Numbered from the stretch's first letter, positions 24,407 to 33,798 are shown. The stretch is DNA of 64,000 bases from an uncultured Collinsella sp. (GCA_959601045.1 CAUGNZ010000007.1:1-64000), one strand, 5' to 3'. Translations and numbers: made by a program. The notes: a model not told the origin generated them from the sequence alone.

Positions 24407-26318
24407 GGCAACGACCGCCGAGCGCGCGCTCAACCGCAAGGGCGGCACCATGTCGCGCCTCATCAAGACGCTCTTTGGCTTCTATCCCGTGCTTTTGCCC
24501 CTCGTCGTCGCCGGCGTGGTGCTCTGCGCCATCATCAACTCCATCGGCGCGACCTTCCTGCAGAGCGCCCTGCAAATTATTGGCGAATCGTGGCAGTCGG
24601 GCGATTGGGGAGCCGCGCAGCCCAAGATCGCGCAGCTCGTGACCACCCTCGCCTGCATTTACGGCGTCGGCGTCCTGTCCTCGCTCTTCTGGAACCGCGC
24701 CATGGCTATCGTCACGCAGGGCTCGCTCGAGAAGCTGCGCGAGATGATGTTCAACCGCATGCAGGACCTGCCGATCCGCTACTTCGACACGCACCAGCGC
24801 GGCGATATCATGAGCCACTACACCAACGACATCGACACGCTGCGTCAGATGATCAGCCAGTCGCTGCCCAACCTGCTCATGACGATCATCATCATCGTCA
24901 CGGTGTTCTTTATCATGCTGTACTACAGCGTGTGGATGTGCTTGGTCATCATCGCCGGCGTCGCCTTTATGACCTTTATGACCAAGCTGCTCGGATCCAA
25001 CTCCGCGCGCTTCTTCATTGCGCAGCAGACCGAGCTTGGCGTGGTCGAGGGCCATATCGAGGAGGTCATGAACGGCCAGAAGGTCGTCAAGGCGTTCTGC
25101 CACGAGTCTGCCGCCGAGGCCGATTTTGACGAGCGCAACGAAAAGCTCTTCGAGGTCTCCCAGAAGGCCAACATGTACGCCAACATCCTCATGCCCATCC
25201 TTATGAACCTGGGCAACCTGCTCTACGTGCTGGTCGCACTGGCGGGCGGCATTTTCCTGGCGCTGGGCGTGCCCAACCTGAGTATCTCGGGCATGGCGCT
25301 GTCCATCGCCGTCGTGGTGCCGTTCCTCAACATGACCAAGCAGTTCTGCGGACAGATCGGCCAGATCTCGCAGCAGATCAACGCCGTGGTCATGGGCCTC
25401 GCCGGCGCCGACCGCATCTTTGAGCTCATCGACGAGAAGCCCGAGGCCGACGAAGGCTACGTGACGCTCGTCAACGCACAGGTGAACCCCGAGACTTGGG
25501 AGTTCGAGGAGGCTGACCACCACACCGGCATGTGGGCATGGAAACATCCGCACCGCGCAACCGGCGAGATCGAGTACGTGCCGCTGCGCGGCGACCTGGT
25601 CATGGACAACGTCGACTTTGGCTACACGCCCGACCACGAGGTGCTGCACGGCGTGTCCGTGTTTGCCAAGCCGGGCCAGAAGGTCGCGTTTGTCGGCGCC
25701 ACCGGTGCGGGCAAGACGACCATCACCAACCTCATCAACCGCTTCTATGACATCGCCGACGGCAAGATTCGCTACGACGGCATCAACGTCAATAAGATCC
25801 GCAAGGCCGATCTGCGCCGCTCGCTGGGCGTCGTGCTGCAGGACGTGAACCTGTTCACCGGCACCGTGATGGATAACATCCGCTACGGCAACCTGGATGC
25901 CACCGACGAGGAGTGCATCGCGGCGGCAAAGCTCGCGGGCGCGGACGACTTTATCACCCGCCTGCCCGACGGCTACGACACCATGCTCACTGGCAACGGC
26001 GCGCAGCTGTCGCAGGGCCAGCGCCAGCTGATTTCGATCGCACGCGCCGCCGTCGCCGATCCGCCGGCAATGATCCTGGACGAGGCCACGAGCTCCATCG
26101 ACACCCGCACCGAGGCCATCGTGCAAGCGGGCATGGACAAGCTCATGGAGGGCCGCACGACGTTTGTCATCGCACACCGCCTGTCCACCGTGCGCAACTC
26201 CGACGCGATCATCTGCCTGGACCACGGCCGCATCATCGAGCGCGGCAACCACGACGAGCTGATCGCCAAGCGCGGGTATTACTACCAGCTGTACACGGGT
26301 GCGTTTGAGCTGGAGTAG
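24399..26318 (+). CDS. Heterodimeric ABC exporter, subunit B
   Basis: 639 aa partner of the preceding protein. Its membrane domain is followed by an insertion (around 355-390, containing EEADHHTGMWAWKHPHRATG) typical of this subgroup, then the ATPase domain with canonical Walker A GATGAGKTT, signature LSQGQRQ and Walker B MILDEATSSID with the catalytic Glu. It therefore holds the working Walker motifs of the pair, while the composite site using its LSQGQ signature is probably weak. Transcription ends near the hairpins at 26.34-26.52 kb. Confidence 0.93.
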   Translation: MSKATTAERALNRKGGTMSRLIKTLFGFYPVLLPLVVAGVVLCAIINSIGATFLQSALQIIGESWQSGDWGAAQPKIAQLVTTLACIYGVGVLSSLFWNRAMAIVTQGSLEKLREMMFNRMQDLPIRYFDTHQRGDIMSHYTNDIDTLRQMISQSLPNLLMTIIIIVTVFFIMLYYSVWMCLVIIAGVAFMTFMTKLLGSNSARFFIAQQTELGVVEGHIEEVMNGQKVVKAFCHESAAEADFDERNEKLFEVSQKANMYANILMPILMNLGNLLYVLVALAGGIFLALGVPNLSISGMALSIAVVVPFLNMTKQFCGQIGQISQQINAVVMGLAGADRIFELIDEKPEADEGYVTLVNAQVNPETWEFEEADHHTGMWAWKHPHRATGEIEYVPLRGDLVMDNVDFGYTPDHEVLHGVSVFAKPGQKVAFVGATGAGKTTITNLINRFYDIADGKIRYDGINVNKIRKADLRRSLGVVLQDVNLFTGTVMDNIRYGNLDATDEECIAAAKLAGADDFITRLPDGYDTMLTGNGAQLSQGQRQLISIARAAVADPPAMILDEATSSIDTRTEAIVQAGMDKLMEGRTTFVIAHRLSTVRNSDAIICLDHGRIIERGNHDELIAKRGYYYQLYTGAFELE

Positions 26319-26337
26319 GACCGGTTACTGACGGAGG

Positions 26338-26436
26338 GTGCCCCGTGGGCGGCGGGGTAATTCCTCCGTGCTCAAACATTCTCGCTTCGCTGCGAAACTG
26401 CGCGAGGAGGAAATACCCCGCCCGTCCCCGGGGCGC
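26338..26436. repeat. Long-stem hairpin with GCGAAGC apex, copy i
   Basis: About 30-bp imperfect arms (TGCCCCGTGGGCGGCGGGGT... / ...ACCCCGCCCGTCCCCGGGGCGC) around an apex holding GCTTCGCTGC. It lies after the exporter operon. Two further hairpins (33799-33868, 63900-64000) have unrelated stems but a similar apex. Confidence 0.7.
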
Positions 26437-26484
26437 CCTCCTGTGCGCGATCAGCCCGTTGTTTAAAACGGAATAAAGGTTAGT

Positions 26485-26516
26485 GAGGCCCTGGCCGTTT
26501 GGCCAGGGCCTCGTTT
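26485..26516. terminator. Terminator between exporter operon and LysR gene
   Basis: Perfect 12-bp arms GAGGCCCTGGCC / GGCCAGGGCCTC with a 4-nt loop followed by GTTTT, between converging genes. Confidence 0.9.
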
Positions 26517-26524
26517 TGTGTAAG

Positions 26525-27403
26525 CTACTTGAGGAGTTGGGCCATGGCGTTGACGAATTTTTGTACTTGGAGGGTTGGCTCGAGCGGGTAGTGTAGAAAG
26601 ACCGGCACCTCGCGGCCGCATAGAAACGGCACGCCCACAAAGGCCGGATGCACCCCCGACCATGCGCCGCAGGTGAGCACCGCGTCGCCCTTTTCCTCGG
26701 CTTCGTTAAAGAGCGCAAAGTCGAAGCTATCCACATCGATCACGTCCACGCCGCCATCGGCCAACAAGTCGATGCGCAGGCTGTCCATGGCGTCGTTGCC
26801 GTGGCGCAGTACGCGCAGACGCATACCCTCCAAGTCGGCAACCGTAATGCGATTCTTGCGCGCCAGCGGGCTCGTGCGCGGCACGTCGATATAAAACGGC
26901 ACATTGACGATGCGCAGCTTTTGGCATGCGTCGCCCCAGCGTGGGGTAGAAAAACTCGACTGCACCACATCGACCTCGCGGCCCAAGCTGCGCATGACGG
27001 TCTCGCGCTCGTCATAGAGGTCGCTCACCGGCACGATCTCAAATCGCAGCGACGGTTCCAGATCGTGGATGCCCGACCACATCGACAGCGTTTGGCGCCC
27101 CGGGCACATCATCGACACGCCCAGGCGCACGGCACCGCCATCGCCCGCCGCGCGTCGGGCACGGCGCAGCGCGTCCTCGGACTGCCGCATGATCGAGCGC
27201 GCGTCGTCCACCAGCAGTGCGCCGGCCGGCGTCACTTTGACGCCCGAGTGCGAGCGTTCGAACAGCGTGATGCCGAACTCGGCCTCGAAGCCCGACACCT
27301 GCTTGACGAGCGCCGGGGTCGACACGCGCAGCTTTGCCGCGGCACGCGAGAAACTTCCCAGCTCCGCGGCGGCCGAAATAGCGTCAAGTCGTCGATCGTA
27401 CAC
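26525..27403 (-). CDS. LysR family transcriptional regulator
   Basis: 292 aa with a GTG start at 27403, chosen because GGGAG lies 6 bp upstream; an ATG 33 bp earlier has no such site. The N-terminal 60 residues are a LysR helix-turn-helix (LGSFSRAAAKLRVSTPALVKQVSGFEAEFGITLFERSHSGVKVTPAG). The rest is a co-inducer domain. It diverges from the SDR-MFS-dehydrogenase genes, with a TTGAG-N7-CTCAA palindrome between them, so it very probably controls that operon. Confidence 0.9.
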   Translation of the reverse strand: MYDRRLDAISAAAELGSFSRAAAKLRVSTPALVKQVSGFEAEFGITLFERSHSGVKVTPAGALLVDDARSIMRQSEDALRRARRAAGDGGAVRLGVSMMCPGRQTLSMWSGIHDLEPSLRFEIVPVSDLYDERETVMRSLGREVDVVQSSFSTPRWGDACQKLRIVNVPFYIDVPRTSPLARKNRITVADLEGMRLRVLRHGNDAMDSLRIDLLADGGVDVIDVDSFDFALFNEAEEKGDAVLTCGAWSGVHPAFVGVPFLCGREVPVFLHYPLEPTLQVQKFVNAMAQLLK

Positions 27404-27470
27404 GTCAATCTCCCGTTTTCGCACGCGCGGGCCCACAGCGCCGCAGGGGGTCGTTTTCGCAGGTCACACG

Positions 27471-27492
27471 CTCAATTGAGAACAAACCTCAA
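27471..27492. promoter_or_regulatory. Putative LysR operator
   Basis: CTCAATTGAG is followed by AACAAAC and CTCAA, so TTGAG-N7-CTCAA (27476-27492) forms a LysR-type palindrome in the divergent gap, about 70 bp from the regulator's start. Confidence 0.55.
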
Positions 27493-27636
27493 TGCACAGT
27501 GTAAACCTACGGTTAACGCCATTCTAACAAATATGCAATTCACCTGCGCGAACGCTAAGCATACGATAACCAGCGAAAACCACGTGGGTCGGTTAATGGG
27601 AGCGACCCACTGGGAGGCACAAGAAGGGAAGTTCCT

Positions 27637-28518
27637 ATGAGCAATTGGCTTAAGCTCGAGGGCGATGTCTGCGCCGTGACCGGCGCACTCGGCGGCATGG
27701 GCGTCGAGATTTGCCGCGAGTTCGCCCGCAACGGCGCCAACGTCGTCCTGCTCGATCTGGACGAGGAAAAGGTCAAGGCCGCAGCTGCCGACCTCGCCGC
27801 CGAGTTTGGCATCCACGCCGAGGGTTACAAGATGAACGCCACCGACGAGACCGAGGTTCAGGCCGCCGTCGACGCCACCATCGCCGACTTCGGCCGCGTC
27901 GACGTCCTTGTCAACACCGCCGGCATCCTGCGCTTCGCAGCCATGGAAGACCTGCCGCTGAGTGACTGGAACGAGGTCATCAACGTCAACCTCACCGGCT
28001 ACTTCATCACCTCGCAGCGCTTTGGTCGCGAAATGATCAAGGCTGGCCAGGGTCGCCTGGTGCACATCTCGACCGTTGCCAGCCACTCCCCCGAGACGTT
28101 CTCGGGCGTGTACAGCTCCACCAAGGCCGGCGTCAACATGATGTCCAAGATGCTCGCCGCCGAGTGGGGCCCCTACGGCGTGCGCTCCAACTGCGTCGAG
28201 CCCTGCTTTGTTAAGACCCCGATGTCGGCGAGCTTTTACGCCGACCCCGAGGTCGAGAAGAGCCGCAGCCGCCTCATCGCCACGCGCCGCATCGGCGAGG
28301 TCAGTGATATCGCCAACGCCGTCATGTTCCTGGCGTCCAAGCGCTCGGACTTTACCACCGGCGACGCCATCAAGGTCGATGGCGGCTTCTCCAATATGAT
28401 GGGCGACCTCACCGCCAAGCCCGGCGGCCGTCGAGCCTTTGCCGACAACTACCTCAAGAACAAGGGTGTCGAGCTTTGGTCCGACGAGTCTGGCGTCGCA
28501 AAGCCCACTGACCAGTAA
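27637..28518 (+). CDS. Short-chain dehydrogenase/reductase
   Basis: 293 aa. NAD(P)-binding TGALGGMG lies at about residues 15-22, NTAG (in place of the usual NNAG) at about 93-96, and the catalytic YxxxK is in YSSTKAGVN with a preceding Ser. Asp at the end of the second beta strand (LLDLDEE) favours NAD(H). It oxidises or reduces an alcohol/ketone, probably a sugar acid or polyol, given the neighbouring Gfo/Idh dehydrogenase. AAGGGAAG precedes the ATG. It is the first gene of a three-gene run under LysR control. It has a C-terminal extension of about 35 residues past the usual core. Confidence 0.9.
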   Translation: MSNWLKLEGDVCAVTGALGGMGVEICREFARNGANVVLLDLDEEKVKAAAADLAAEFGIHAEGYKMNATDETEVQAAVDATIADFGRVDVLVNTAGILRFAAMEDLPLSDWNEVINVNLTGYFITSQRFGREMIKAGQGRLVHISTVASHSPETFSGVYSSTKAGVNMMSKMLAAEWGPYGVRSNCVEPCFVKTPMSASFYADPEVEKSRSRLIATRRIGEVSDIANAVMFLASKRSDFTTGDAIKVDGGFSNMMGDLTAKPGGRRAFADNYLKNKGVELWSDESGVAKPTDQ

Positions 28519-28583
28519 ACCAGCCTGACAGGGAGGCTCGCAGTGACGCCTGCCCCTCCCCCGCATCGATTAGAAAGAGTCCA

Positions 28584-29840
28584 ATGGCTTCCACCAACTC
28601 CAACAAGGGTCGCGCCGTCGTGCTTTCCGCCGCGTGCGTCACCATGTTCTTCATCAGCTCCATCGCGCTGTATTCCGTCGTGAGCAAGAACCTGCTCGCC
28701 GTCTACCCCGAGTGGTCCAGCGCCCTCACCTGGGCTTTCCCGGTCTTTCAGACCATCATGGCCGTGACGGGCATCTTCGCCGGCCGCATCTCCGATAAGA
28801 TCGGCCCGCGCAACGTCGTGATCGCCGCCGCCGTGTGCTACGGCCTGGGCTGGTTCATGTCCGGCACCGTCACCGAGCCGTGGCAGTTCTACCTGTGGTT
28901 CTCGCTCATCGCCGCCATCGGCAACGGCCTGGGCTACAACCCCGCGCTTACCACCGGCCAAAAGTGGTTCATCGACAAGAAGGGCCTCGCCTCCGGCATC
29001 ACCCTGGCCGCTTCGACCGCCGGCCCCGCCGTGCTGTCCCCGGTGCTCGCCTCGCTGCTCATCCCGAGCCTTGGCATCTTTGGCGCCCTCAAGGCACTCG
29101 GCGTCATCTTCTTTGTAATGATCGCCGCCTCCGCCCTGTTCCTGAAGGCCCCCGAGGCCGGCTGGCTGCCCGAGGGCTTCGAGGCCCCCAAGGGCGGTGC
29201 GCACGCCGGCACCTTCGGCGACCTCACCCCAGGCGAGATGGTCAAGACCCCGCGCTTCTGGGTCCTCATCGTCACCTTCGCCTTTGCCGCCACCGCGGGC
29301 ACCCTGCTCGTGGGCAAGGTTGCCTCCATCGCCGCCGTCCAGCTCTTCGCCGACCCCACGAGCGCCGCGGCCGTCGCCCTCGGCGGCGTGGTCGTCTCCG
29401 TCAACACCTGCGCCAACCTGGTTGGCCGTCTGTCCTTTGGCCAGATCATCGACAAGCTCGGCGCCTATAAGTCGCTGCTCATCAGCCTTGTCGTCACCAT
29501 CGTCGCGCTCGTCATCATGTCGATGAGCTTTACGCAGAGCATGTTCTTTGTGGCACTCGCCCTGCTCGGCTTTAGCTTTGGCGCTCTGCTCGTCATCTAC
29601 CCGCCGCTCACCGGTGGCGCCTTTGGCACCAGCAACATCGGCGTCAACTACGGCATCATGTTCTTGGGCTACGCTGCTTCTACCTGGATCAGCCAGCCCA
29701 TCACCGCCGTGCTGTATCACGCCGAGGCCGGCAGCGCTGCCTACCAGCAGTCCTTCTACGGCGCCATCGTGATCGCCGCCATCGCCGTCGTGCTCACCGT
29801 CTACATGATGGTCTCCGACAGCAAGAAGAAGTCCGCCTAG
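28584..29840 (+). CDS. MFS transporter, oxalate/formate-antiporter-like (OFA) family
   Basis: 418 aa, 12 membrane helices. N-terminal helix pair and loop (GIFAGRISDKIGPRNVVIAAAVCYGLGW) and a central cytoplasmic stretch (GWLPEGFEAPKGGAH) match the OFA/monocarboxylate subgroup. Known members move organic acids. Between two dehydrogenases, it probably imports their carboxylate or sugar-acid substrate. AGAAAGAG lies just before the ATG. A perfect REP-like palindrome follows the stop codon. Confidence 0.88.
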   Translation: MASTNSNKGRAVVLSAACVTMFFISSIALYSVVSKNLLAVYPEWSSALTWAFPVFQTIMAVTGIFAGRISDKIGPRNVVIAAAVCYGLGWFMSGTVTEPWQFYLWFSLIAAIGNGLGYNPALTTGQKWFIDKKGLASGITLAASTAGPAVLSPVLASLLIPSLGIFGALKALGVIFFVMIAASALFLKAPEAGWLPEGFEAPKGGAHAGTFGDLTPGEMVKTPRFWVLIVTFAFAATAGTLLVGKVASIAAVQLFADPTSAAAVALGGVVVSVNTCANLVGRLSFGQIIDKLGAYKSLLISLVVTIVALVIMSMSFTQSMFFVALALLGFSFGALLVIYPPLTGGAFGTSNIGVNYGIMFLGYAASTWISQPITAVLYHAEAGSAAYQQSFYGAIVIAAIAVVLTVYMMVSDSKKKSA

Positions 29841-29848
29841 TTATACCA

Positions 29849-29879
29849 ATGTGGCAAAGGGACAGTCCCTTTGCCACAT
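29849..29879. repeat. REP-like palindrome, copy f (perfect)
   Basis: ATGTGGCAAAGGGAC / GTCCCTTTGCCACAT: 15-bp perfect arms with a single-base loop, between the MFS and Gfo/Idh genes of one operon. It may cut expression of the downstream dehydrogenase. Confidence 0.85.
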
Positions 29880-29908
29880 TCGCCAGCCACCAGCATTAAG
29901 GAGTCGAA

Positions 29909-30949
29909 ATGTCTGAGCTCAACCCCGTCCGCATTGCCGTCATCGGCGCCGGCGCCATGGGCCGCAACCACATCCGCTTTGTCACCGAGGAGCCCGAGGC
30001 CGAGCTCGTCGCCATCGCCGACGCCTTTGAGGGCGCCCGCGCCACGGCCGAGGCCGCCGGCGTGCCGTTTTACACCGATCCCGCCCAGATGATGGACGAG
30101 GTCAAGCCCGAGGCCGTCATCATCGCCACCCCCAACGACCTGCATCTGGGCGTTGCCCGCGAGGCCGTGAAGCGCAACATCGTGCCGCTGGTCGAAAAGC
30201 CGATCTCCAATGACCTCGAGGATGCCCAGGCCTTCGCCGCCGAGGCCGAGACCGCCGGCGTGCCCGTGCTCGTGGGCCAGCACCGTCGCCACAACCCCTT
30301 CGTCAACAAGGCCAAGGAGATCATCGAGTCCGGCGAGCTGGGCAAGCTCACCGTGTCGAGCTTCCACTACATGATCTATAAGAATGACGAGTACTTCGAT
30401 GTCGAGTGGCGCCGCAAGAAGGGTGCCGGCCCGATCCTGGTTAACCTGGTTCACGACGTCGACCTGCTCCGCTATCTGCTGGGCGAGCCCGTTGCCGTCC
30501 AGGGTATGCAGTCCAGCGCCGCCCGCGGTTTTGAGACTGAGGACTCCGCCGTGGTCAACGTCCGTTTTGCCGATGGCGCGCTCGCAAGCATGACCATCTC
30601 CGATGCCACCGCCAGCCCCTGGAACTGGGAGGCCACCGCTCGCGAGGACCCGCAGTACCGTCCCTTCGACGCCGACGCCTACTTTATCGGCGGAACCTTG
30701 GGCGCCCTTTCGCTGCCCCGCCTGCACCAGTTCTCCTACGACGGCGCCTCCAACTGGCACAAGCCGCTGCAGATGGAGATTCCGGCCGTGGACCCGGCGC
30801 TGCCGCACAAGATGCAGCTCAAGCACTTTGTGAAGGTTGTCCGCCGTGAGGTTGAGCCCGTCGTGACCCCCGCCGATAACGTCAAGACGCTCACGCTTCT
30901 CAACGCCATCAAGGAGGCCGCCGAGACCGGCCAGCTCGTCGAGCTGTAA
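29909..30949 (+). CDS. Gfo/Idh/MocA family oxidoreductase
   Basis: 346 aa. The Rossmann motif GAGAMGRNHI is at about residues 12-21; EKPISNDLEDA at about 95 holds the conserved Lys of the EKP motif; and a later His region (NLVHDVDLLRYLLGEP) contains the catalytic pair HDxD. It oxidises a sugar or inositol-like alcohol, or the related acid, with NAD(P). AAGGAG lies 5 bp before the ATG. It closes the LysR-controlled gene set, before a terminator at 31.03 kb. The exact sugar is not clear. Confidence 0.9.
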   Translation: MSELNPVRIAVIGAGAMGRNHIRFVTEEPEAELVAIADAFEGARATAEAAGVPFYTDPAQMMDEVKPEAVIIATPNDLHLGVAREAVKRNIVPLVEKPISNDLEDAQAFAAEAETAGVPVLVGQHRRHNPFVNKAKEIIESGELGKLTVSSFHYMIYKNDEYFDVEWRRKKGAGPILVNLVHDVDLLRYLLGEPVAVQGMQSSAARGFETEDSAVVNVRFADGALASMTISDATASPWNWEATAREDPQYRPFDADAYFIGGTLGALSLPRLHQFSYDGASNWHKPLQMEIPAVDPALPHKMQLKHFVKVVRREVEPVVTPADNVKTLTLLNAIKEAAETGQLVEL

Positions 30950-31022
30950 TGCCTTGAGAGCGGCCGCGGCAGAAACCCCATGCCGAGTCCCTCGGTCCGC
31001 CACAAATAAGCCCCTCTTCTTT

Positions 31023-31056
31023 GCCCCGCGAGCAGCCTCCTGCCCGCGGGGCATTT
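31023..31056 (+). terminator. Terminator after the Gfo/Idh gene
   Basis: GCCCCGCG / CGCGGGGC with a 14-nt loop followed by ATTTTGCT. Confidence 0.85.
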
Positions 31057-31131
31057 TGCTACGTTTCCAATGATTTTCTGAGACGGGGGGGCCTTTTTGC
31101 ACCTCGGCTTGATTCGTTCGCCACGGAATGA

Positions 31132-31267
31132 GCCTATCTACTACGTTTAACCAATCACCCTCATCCATACCGAATTTCGCGAAATAAAAACCGCAGGTAG
31201 ACGGGTTGCGCATTTTCGGAAAACCAGGGGATGGTCGACCCACACGGTTCAAACGTAGTAGATAGGC
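31132..31267. repeat. 136-bp element with 17-bp perfect inverted ends
   Basis: GCCTATCTACTACGTTT at 31132-31148 is the exact reverse complement of 31251-31267. The inside is A/T-richer than the genes around it and codes nothing convincing. It has the shape of a miniature inverted-repeat element. Confidence 0.7.
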
Positions 31268-31371
31268 CGCTTTCGTGGTTCCGCGCCAAAACAGTCTTTT
31301 TTTGGGCGAAGTGGCAGGTGGTATCCTTGGTAGCTCTGTGCTGCAAACGCACCTTAAACGCAAGGAGTCCC

Positions 31372-33519
31372 ATGGATCTTATCGCCCAGCTCGCCCGCGA
31401 GCTCAACCTTAAGGCCGCCAACATCGAAGCGGCCGTCAAGCTCATCGACGAGGGCAACACCATTCCCTTTATCTCGCGCTACCGCAAGGAAGCCACGGGC
31501 GGCATGGACGACGTCGCCCTGCGCGCCCTCGACGAGCGCCTATCCTACCTGCGCAATCTTGAGCAGCGCAAAGAGGACGTCATTCTGCTCATCGACGCCC
31601 AAGGCAAGCTCACGCCCGAGCTCGAGGCACAGATTCGCGAGGCCACACAGCTCCAGCGCGTCGAGGACCTTTACAAGCCCTACCGCAAAAAGCGCATGAC
31701 TCGCGCGCAGAAGGCACGCGAGGCCGGCCTGGAGCCGCTCGCCAACATGATCATCATGCAGGCCTCGGCCAAGGGCAGCGCACTCGACGCCGCCGCGGCA
31801 TACGTCAACGAGGAGGCCGGCTTCGACACGCCCGAAAAGGCGCTCGCCGGCGCGGCGGACATCGTGGCCGAGACGGTGGCCGAGGACCCCGAGAACGTCG
31901 CCGACCTGCGCGCCTTTACGCAAAACACCGCCGACATCGTCGTCGAGGCCACCGACCCCGCCGAGAAGACCCCCTACGAGCCGTACTACAGCTATGATGA
32001 GCCGCTGCGTCGCATCCCCAACCACCGTGTGCTGGCTATCGACCGCGGTGAGCGTGAGGGCAAGCTCCGCGTGCGTGTAAACGTCGACGGCGCTGCCGCT
32101 ACGGCACGCCTCGGCAGCCGCTGGCCCCGCCGTCAGGGCGTCTTCGCGCCCGTCTTTGACGCCGCCATCGCCGATGGCTACAAGCGCCTCATGGCCCCCT
32201 CGCTGGAGCGCGAGGCCCGCGCCAAACTCACCGTTCGTGCCCAGACCGAGGCCATCAACGTCTTTGCCAAGAATCTCGAGGGCTTGCTCTCGGCGCGCCC
32301 CGTGCGCGGCGCACGCGTGCTCGCGCTCGACCCGGGCTACCGCACCGGCTGCAAGGTCGCCGTCATGGACGAGACCGGCAAGCTGCTCGACCACGGCGTA
32401 GTCTACCCCACCAAGCCGCGCCACGACGTCGCCGGCACTAAGCGCGAGCTCGCCCGCCTCGTCAAGAAGGACGGCGTCAACACCATCGTCATCGGCAACG
32501 GCACCGCCAGCCGCGAGACCGAGGAAGTCGTCTCGGAGTTCATCGCCGAGCAGGCGCCTGGGCTGCGATACACCATCGTCAACGAGGCCGGCGCGTCGGT
32601 GTACTCCGCCTCCGAGCTCGCCAGCCAGGAGTATCCCGACCTGGACGTCACCGTGCGTGGCGCCATGAGCCTGGGCCGCCGCCTGCAGGACCCGTTGGCA
32701 GAGCTCGTCAAGATTCCGCCCCAGTCCATCGGCGTGGGTCAATACCAGCACGACCTTGACCAGGCCGAACTCTCGCGCACCCTGGGCCACGTGGTGGAGG
32801 ACGTCGTTAACCGCGTGGGCGTCGACGTGAACACCGCGAGCGCGAGCCTGCTGGGATACGTATCGGGCATCACGCCGAGCGTGGCCAAAAACATCGTGGC
32901 TTTCCGCGAGGAAAACGGCGCCTTTACCGATCGCCGCCAGCTCAAGAAGGTCCCCAAGCTGGGACCCAAGGCATATCTCAACGCCGCGGGCTTCCTGCGC
33001 ATCAGCGGCGGCAAGAACCCGCTCGACGCGACAAGCGTCCACCCCGAAAGCTACGAGGTGGCCACGGCCGTCCTGGAGCGTGCCGGCGTTGCGGCAAGCG
33101 AGCTCAGCCGCGGCGGCGTGCCCGACATCGAGCGCCGCCTGGGCAGCATCTCGGCACTGGCAAGCGACCTGGACTGCGGCACCTTAACGCTCATCGACAT
33201 CGTCAACGAGCTCAAGAAGCCCGGGCGCGACCCGCGCGACGACGCGCCCGAGGTGGTCTTTAGCCGCTCGGCGCTTTCCATCGATGACCTGGAACCCGGC
33301 ATGGAACTCAAGGGCACGGTGCGCAACGTCGTCGACTTTGGCGCCTTTGTCGACGTGGGCGTGCACCAGGACGGCCTCGTGCACATCTCCAAGCTGGCCA
33401 GCCGCTTCGTCAAGCACCCCAGCGACGTGGTGCGCGTCGGCGACACGGTAAAGGTGTGGGTCGAAAAGGTCGATCGCGACCGCAAGAAAATCTCCCTCAC
33501 CATGGTGCAGGGGAAGTAA
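31372..33519 (+). CDS. tex: Tex-family transcription accessory / RNA-binding protein
   Basis: 715 aa from the ATG at 31372 (AAGGAG 4 bp upstream); the frame is open to 31231 but that stretch runs through the inverted-repeat element. Order of domains: N-terminal helical Tex region (NTIPFISRYRKEATGGMDD), YqgF-like nuclease fold in the middle (VLALDPGYRTGCKVAVMD), helix-hairpin-helix region (VGVDVNTASASLLGYVSGI), and C-terminal S1 domain (~641-712, VDFGAFVDVGVHQDGLVHISKL). Tex binds nucleic acids and affects transcription and rRNA handling in other bacteria. Confidence 0.96.
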   Translation: MDLIAQLARELNLKAANIEAAVKLIDEGNTIPFISRYRKEATGGMDDVALRALDERLSYLRNLEQRKEDVILLIDAQGKLTPELEAQIREATQLQRVEDLYKPYRKKRMTRAQKAREAGLEPLANMIIMQASAKGSALDAAAAYVNEEAGFDTPEKALAGAADIVAETVAEDPENVADLRAFTQNTADIVVEATDPAEKTPYEPYYSYDEPLRRIPNHRVLAIDRGEREGKLRVRVNVDGAAATARLGSRWPRRQGVFAPVFDAAIADGYKRLMAPSLEREARAKLTVRAQTEAINVFAKNLEGLLSARPVRGARVLALDPGYRTGCKVAVMDETGKLLDHGVVYPTKPRHDVAGTKRELARLVKKDGVNTIVIGNGTASRETEEVVSEFIAEQAPGLRYTIVNEAGASVYSASELASQEYPDLDVTVRGAMSLGRRLQDPLAELVKIPPQSIGVGQYQHDLDQAELSRTLGHVVEDVVNRVGVDVNTASASLLGYVSGITPSVAKNIVAFREENGAFTDRRQLKKVPKLGPKAYLNAAGFLRISGGKNPLDATSVHPESYEVATAVLERAGVAASELSRGGVPDIERRLGSISALASDLDCGTLTLIDIVNELKKPGRDPRDDAPEVVFSRSALSIDDLEPGMELKGTVRNVVDFGAFVDVGVHQDGLVHISKLASRFVKHPSDVVRVGDTVKVWVEKVDRDRKKISLTMVQGK

Positions 33520-33530
33520 ACCGTCAAAGA

Positions 33531-33745
33531 AAGGTACCCCCTGTAGCAACGTGCAAAATCGCGAGTATTCTGCAATTTCCGCCGCTCCGAACGCCCCTCA
33601 GAGACAATAACGTCAAAAACAGCCCCCGTTTTAGCGTCATCAGAGCCAAAACGGGGGTTGTTCCGTGCTTCAACCAGCTGGTAAAAGCCTTTACCTTGCT
33701 GAATACTCTCAATTTTGCACGGCGCAGGCGGGGGTACCTTTGTCC
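33531..33745. repeat. 215-bp nested palindromic element
   Basis: Outer ends AAAGGTACCCCC / GGGGGTACCTTTG, then GTGCAAAATCGCGAGTATTC facing GAATACTCTCAATTTTGCAC, and an inner CCCCCGTTTT / AAAACGGGGG hairpin. The whole element could fold into one long cruciform. Confidence 0.75.
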
Positions 33746-33798
33746 ACGGCAGGATATGGAAGCCTATCACCAACCTACTGGCAAGCTCGTGTCGGCAG

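Larger units (their letters stand above)
30950..31371. other. Intergenic region before tex
   Basis: 422 bp. It holds the operon terminator (31023-31056), a G7 run at 31085-31091 and a 136-bp inverted-repeat element (31132-31267). The last 100 bp should carry the tex promoter; I see no clear boxes. Confidence 0.7.

Noticed and set aside
33051..33773. 240-codon minus-strand frame over the end of tex and the 215-bp palindrome
   Set aside because: It is antisense to the S1 domain of tex and its first part is repeat sequence; no ribosome site or motif.
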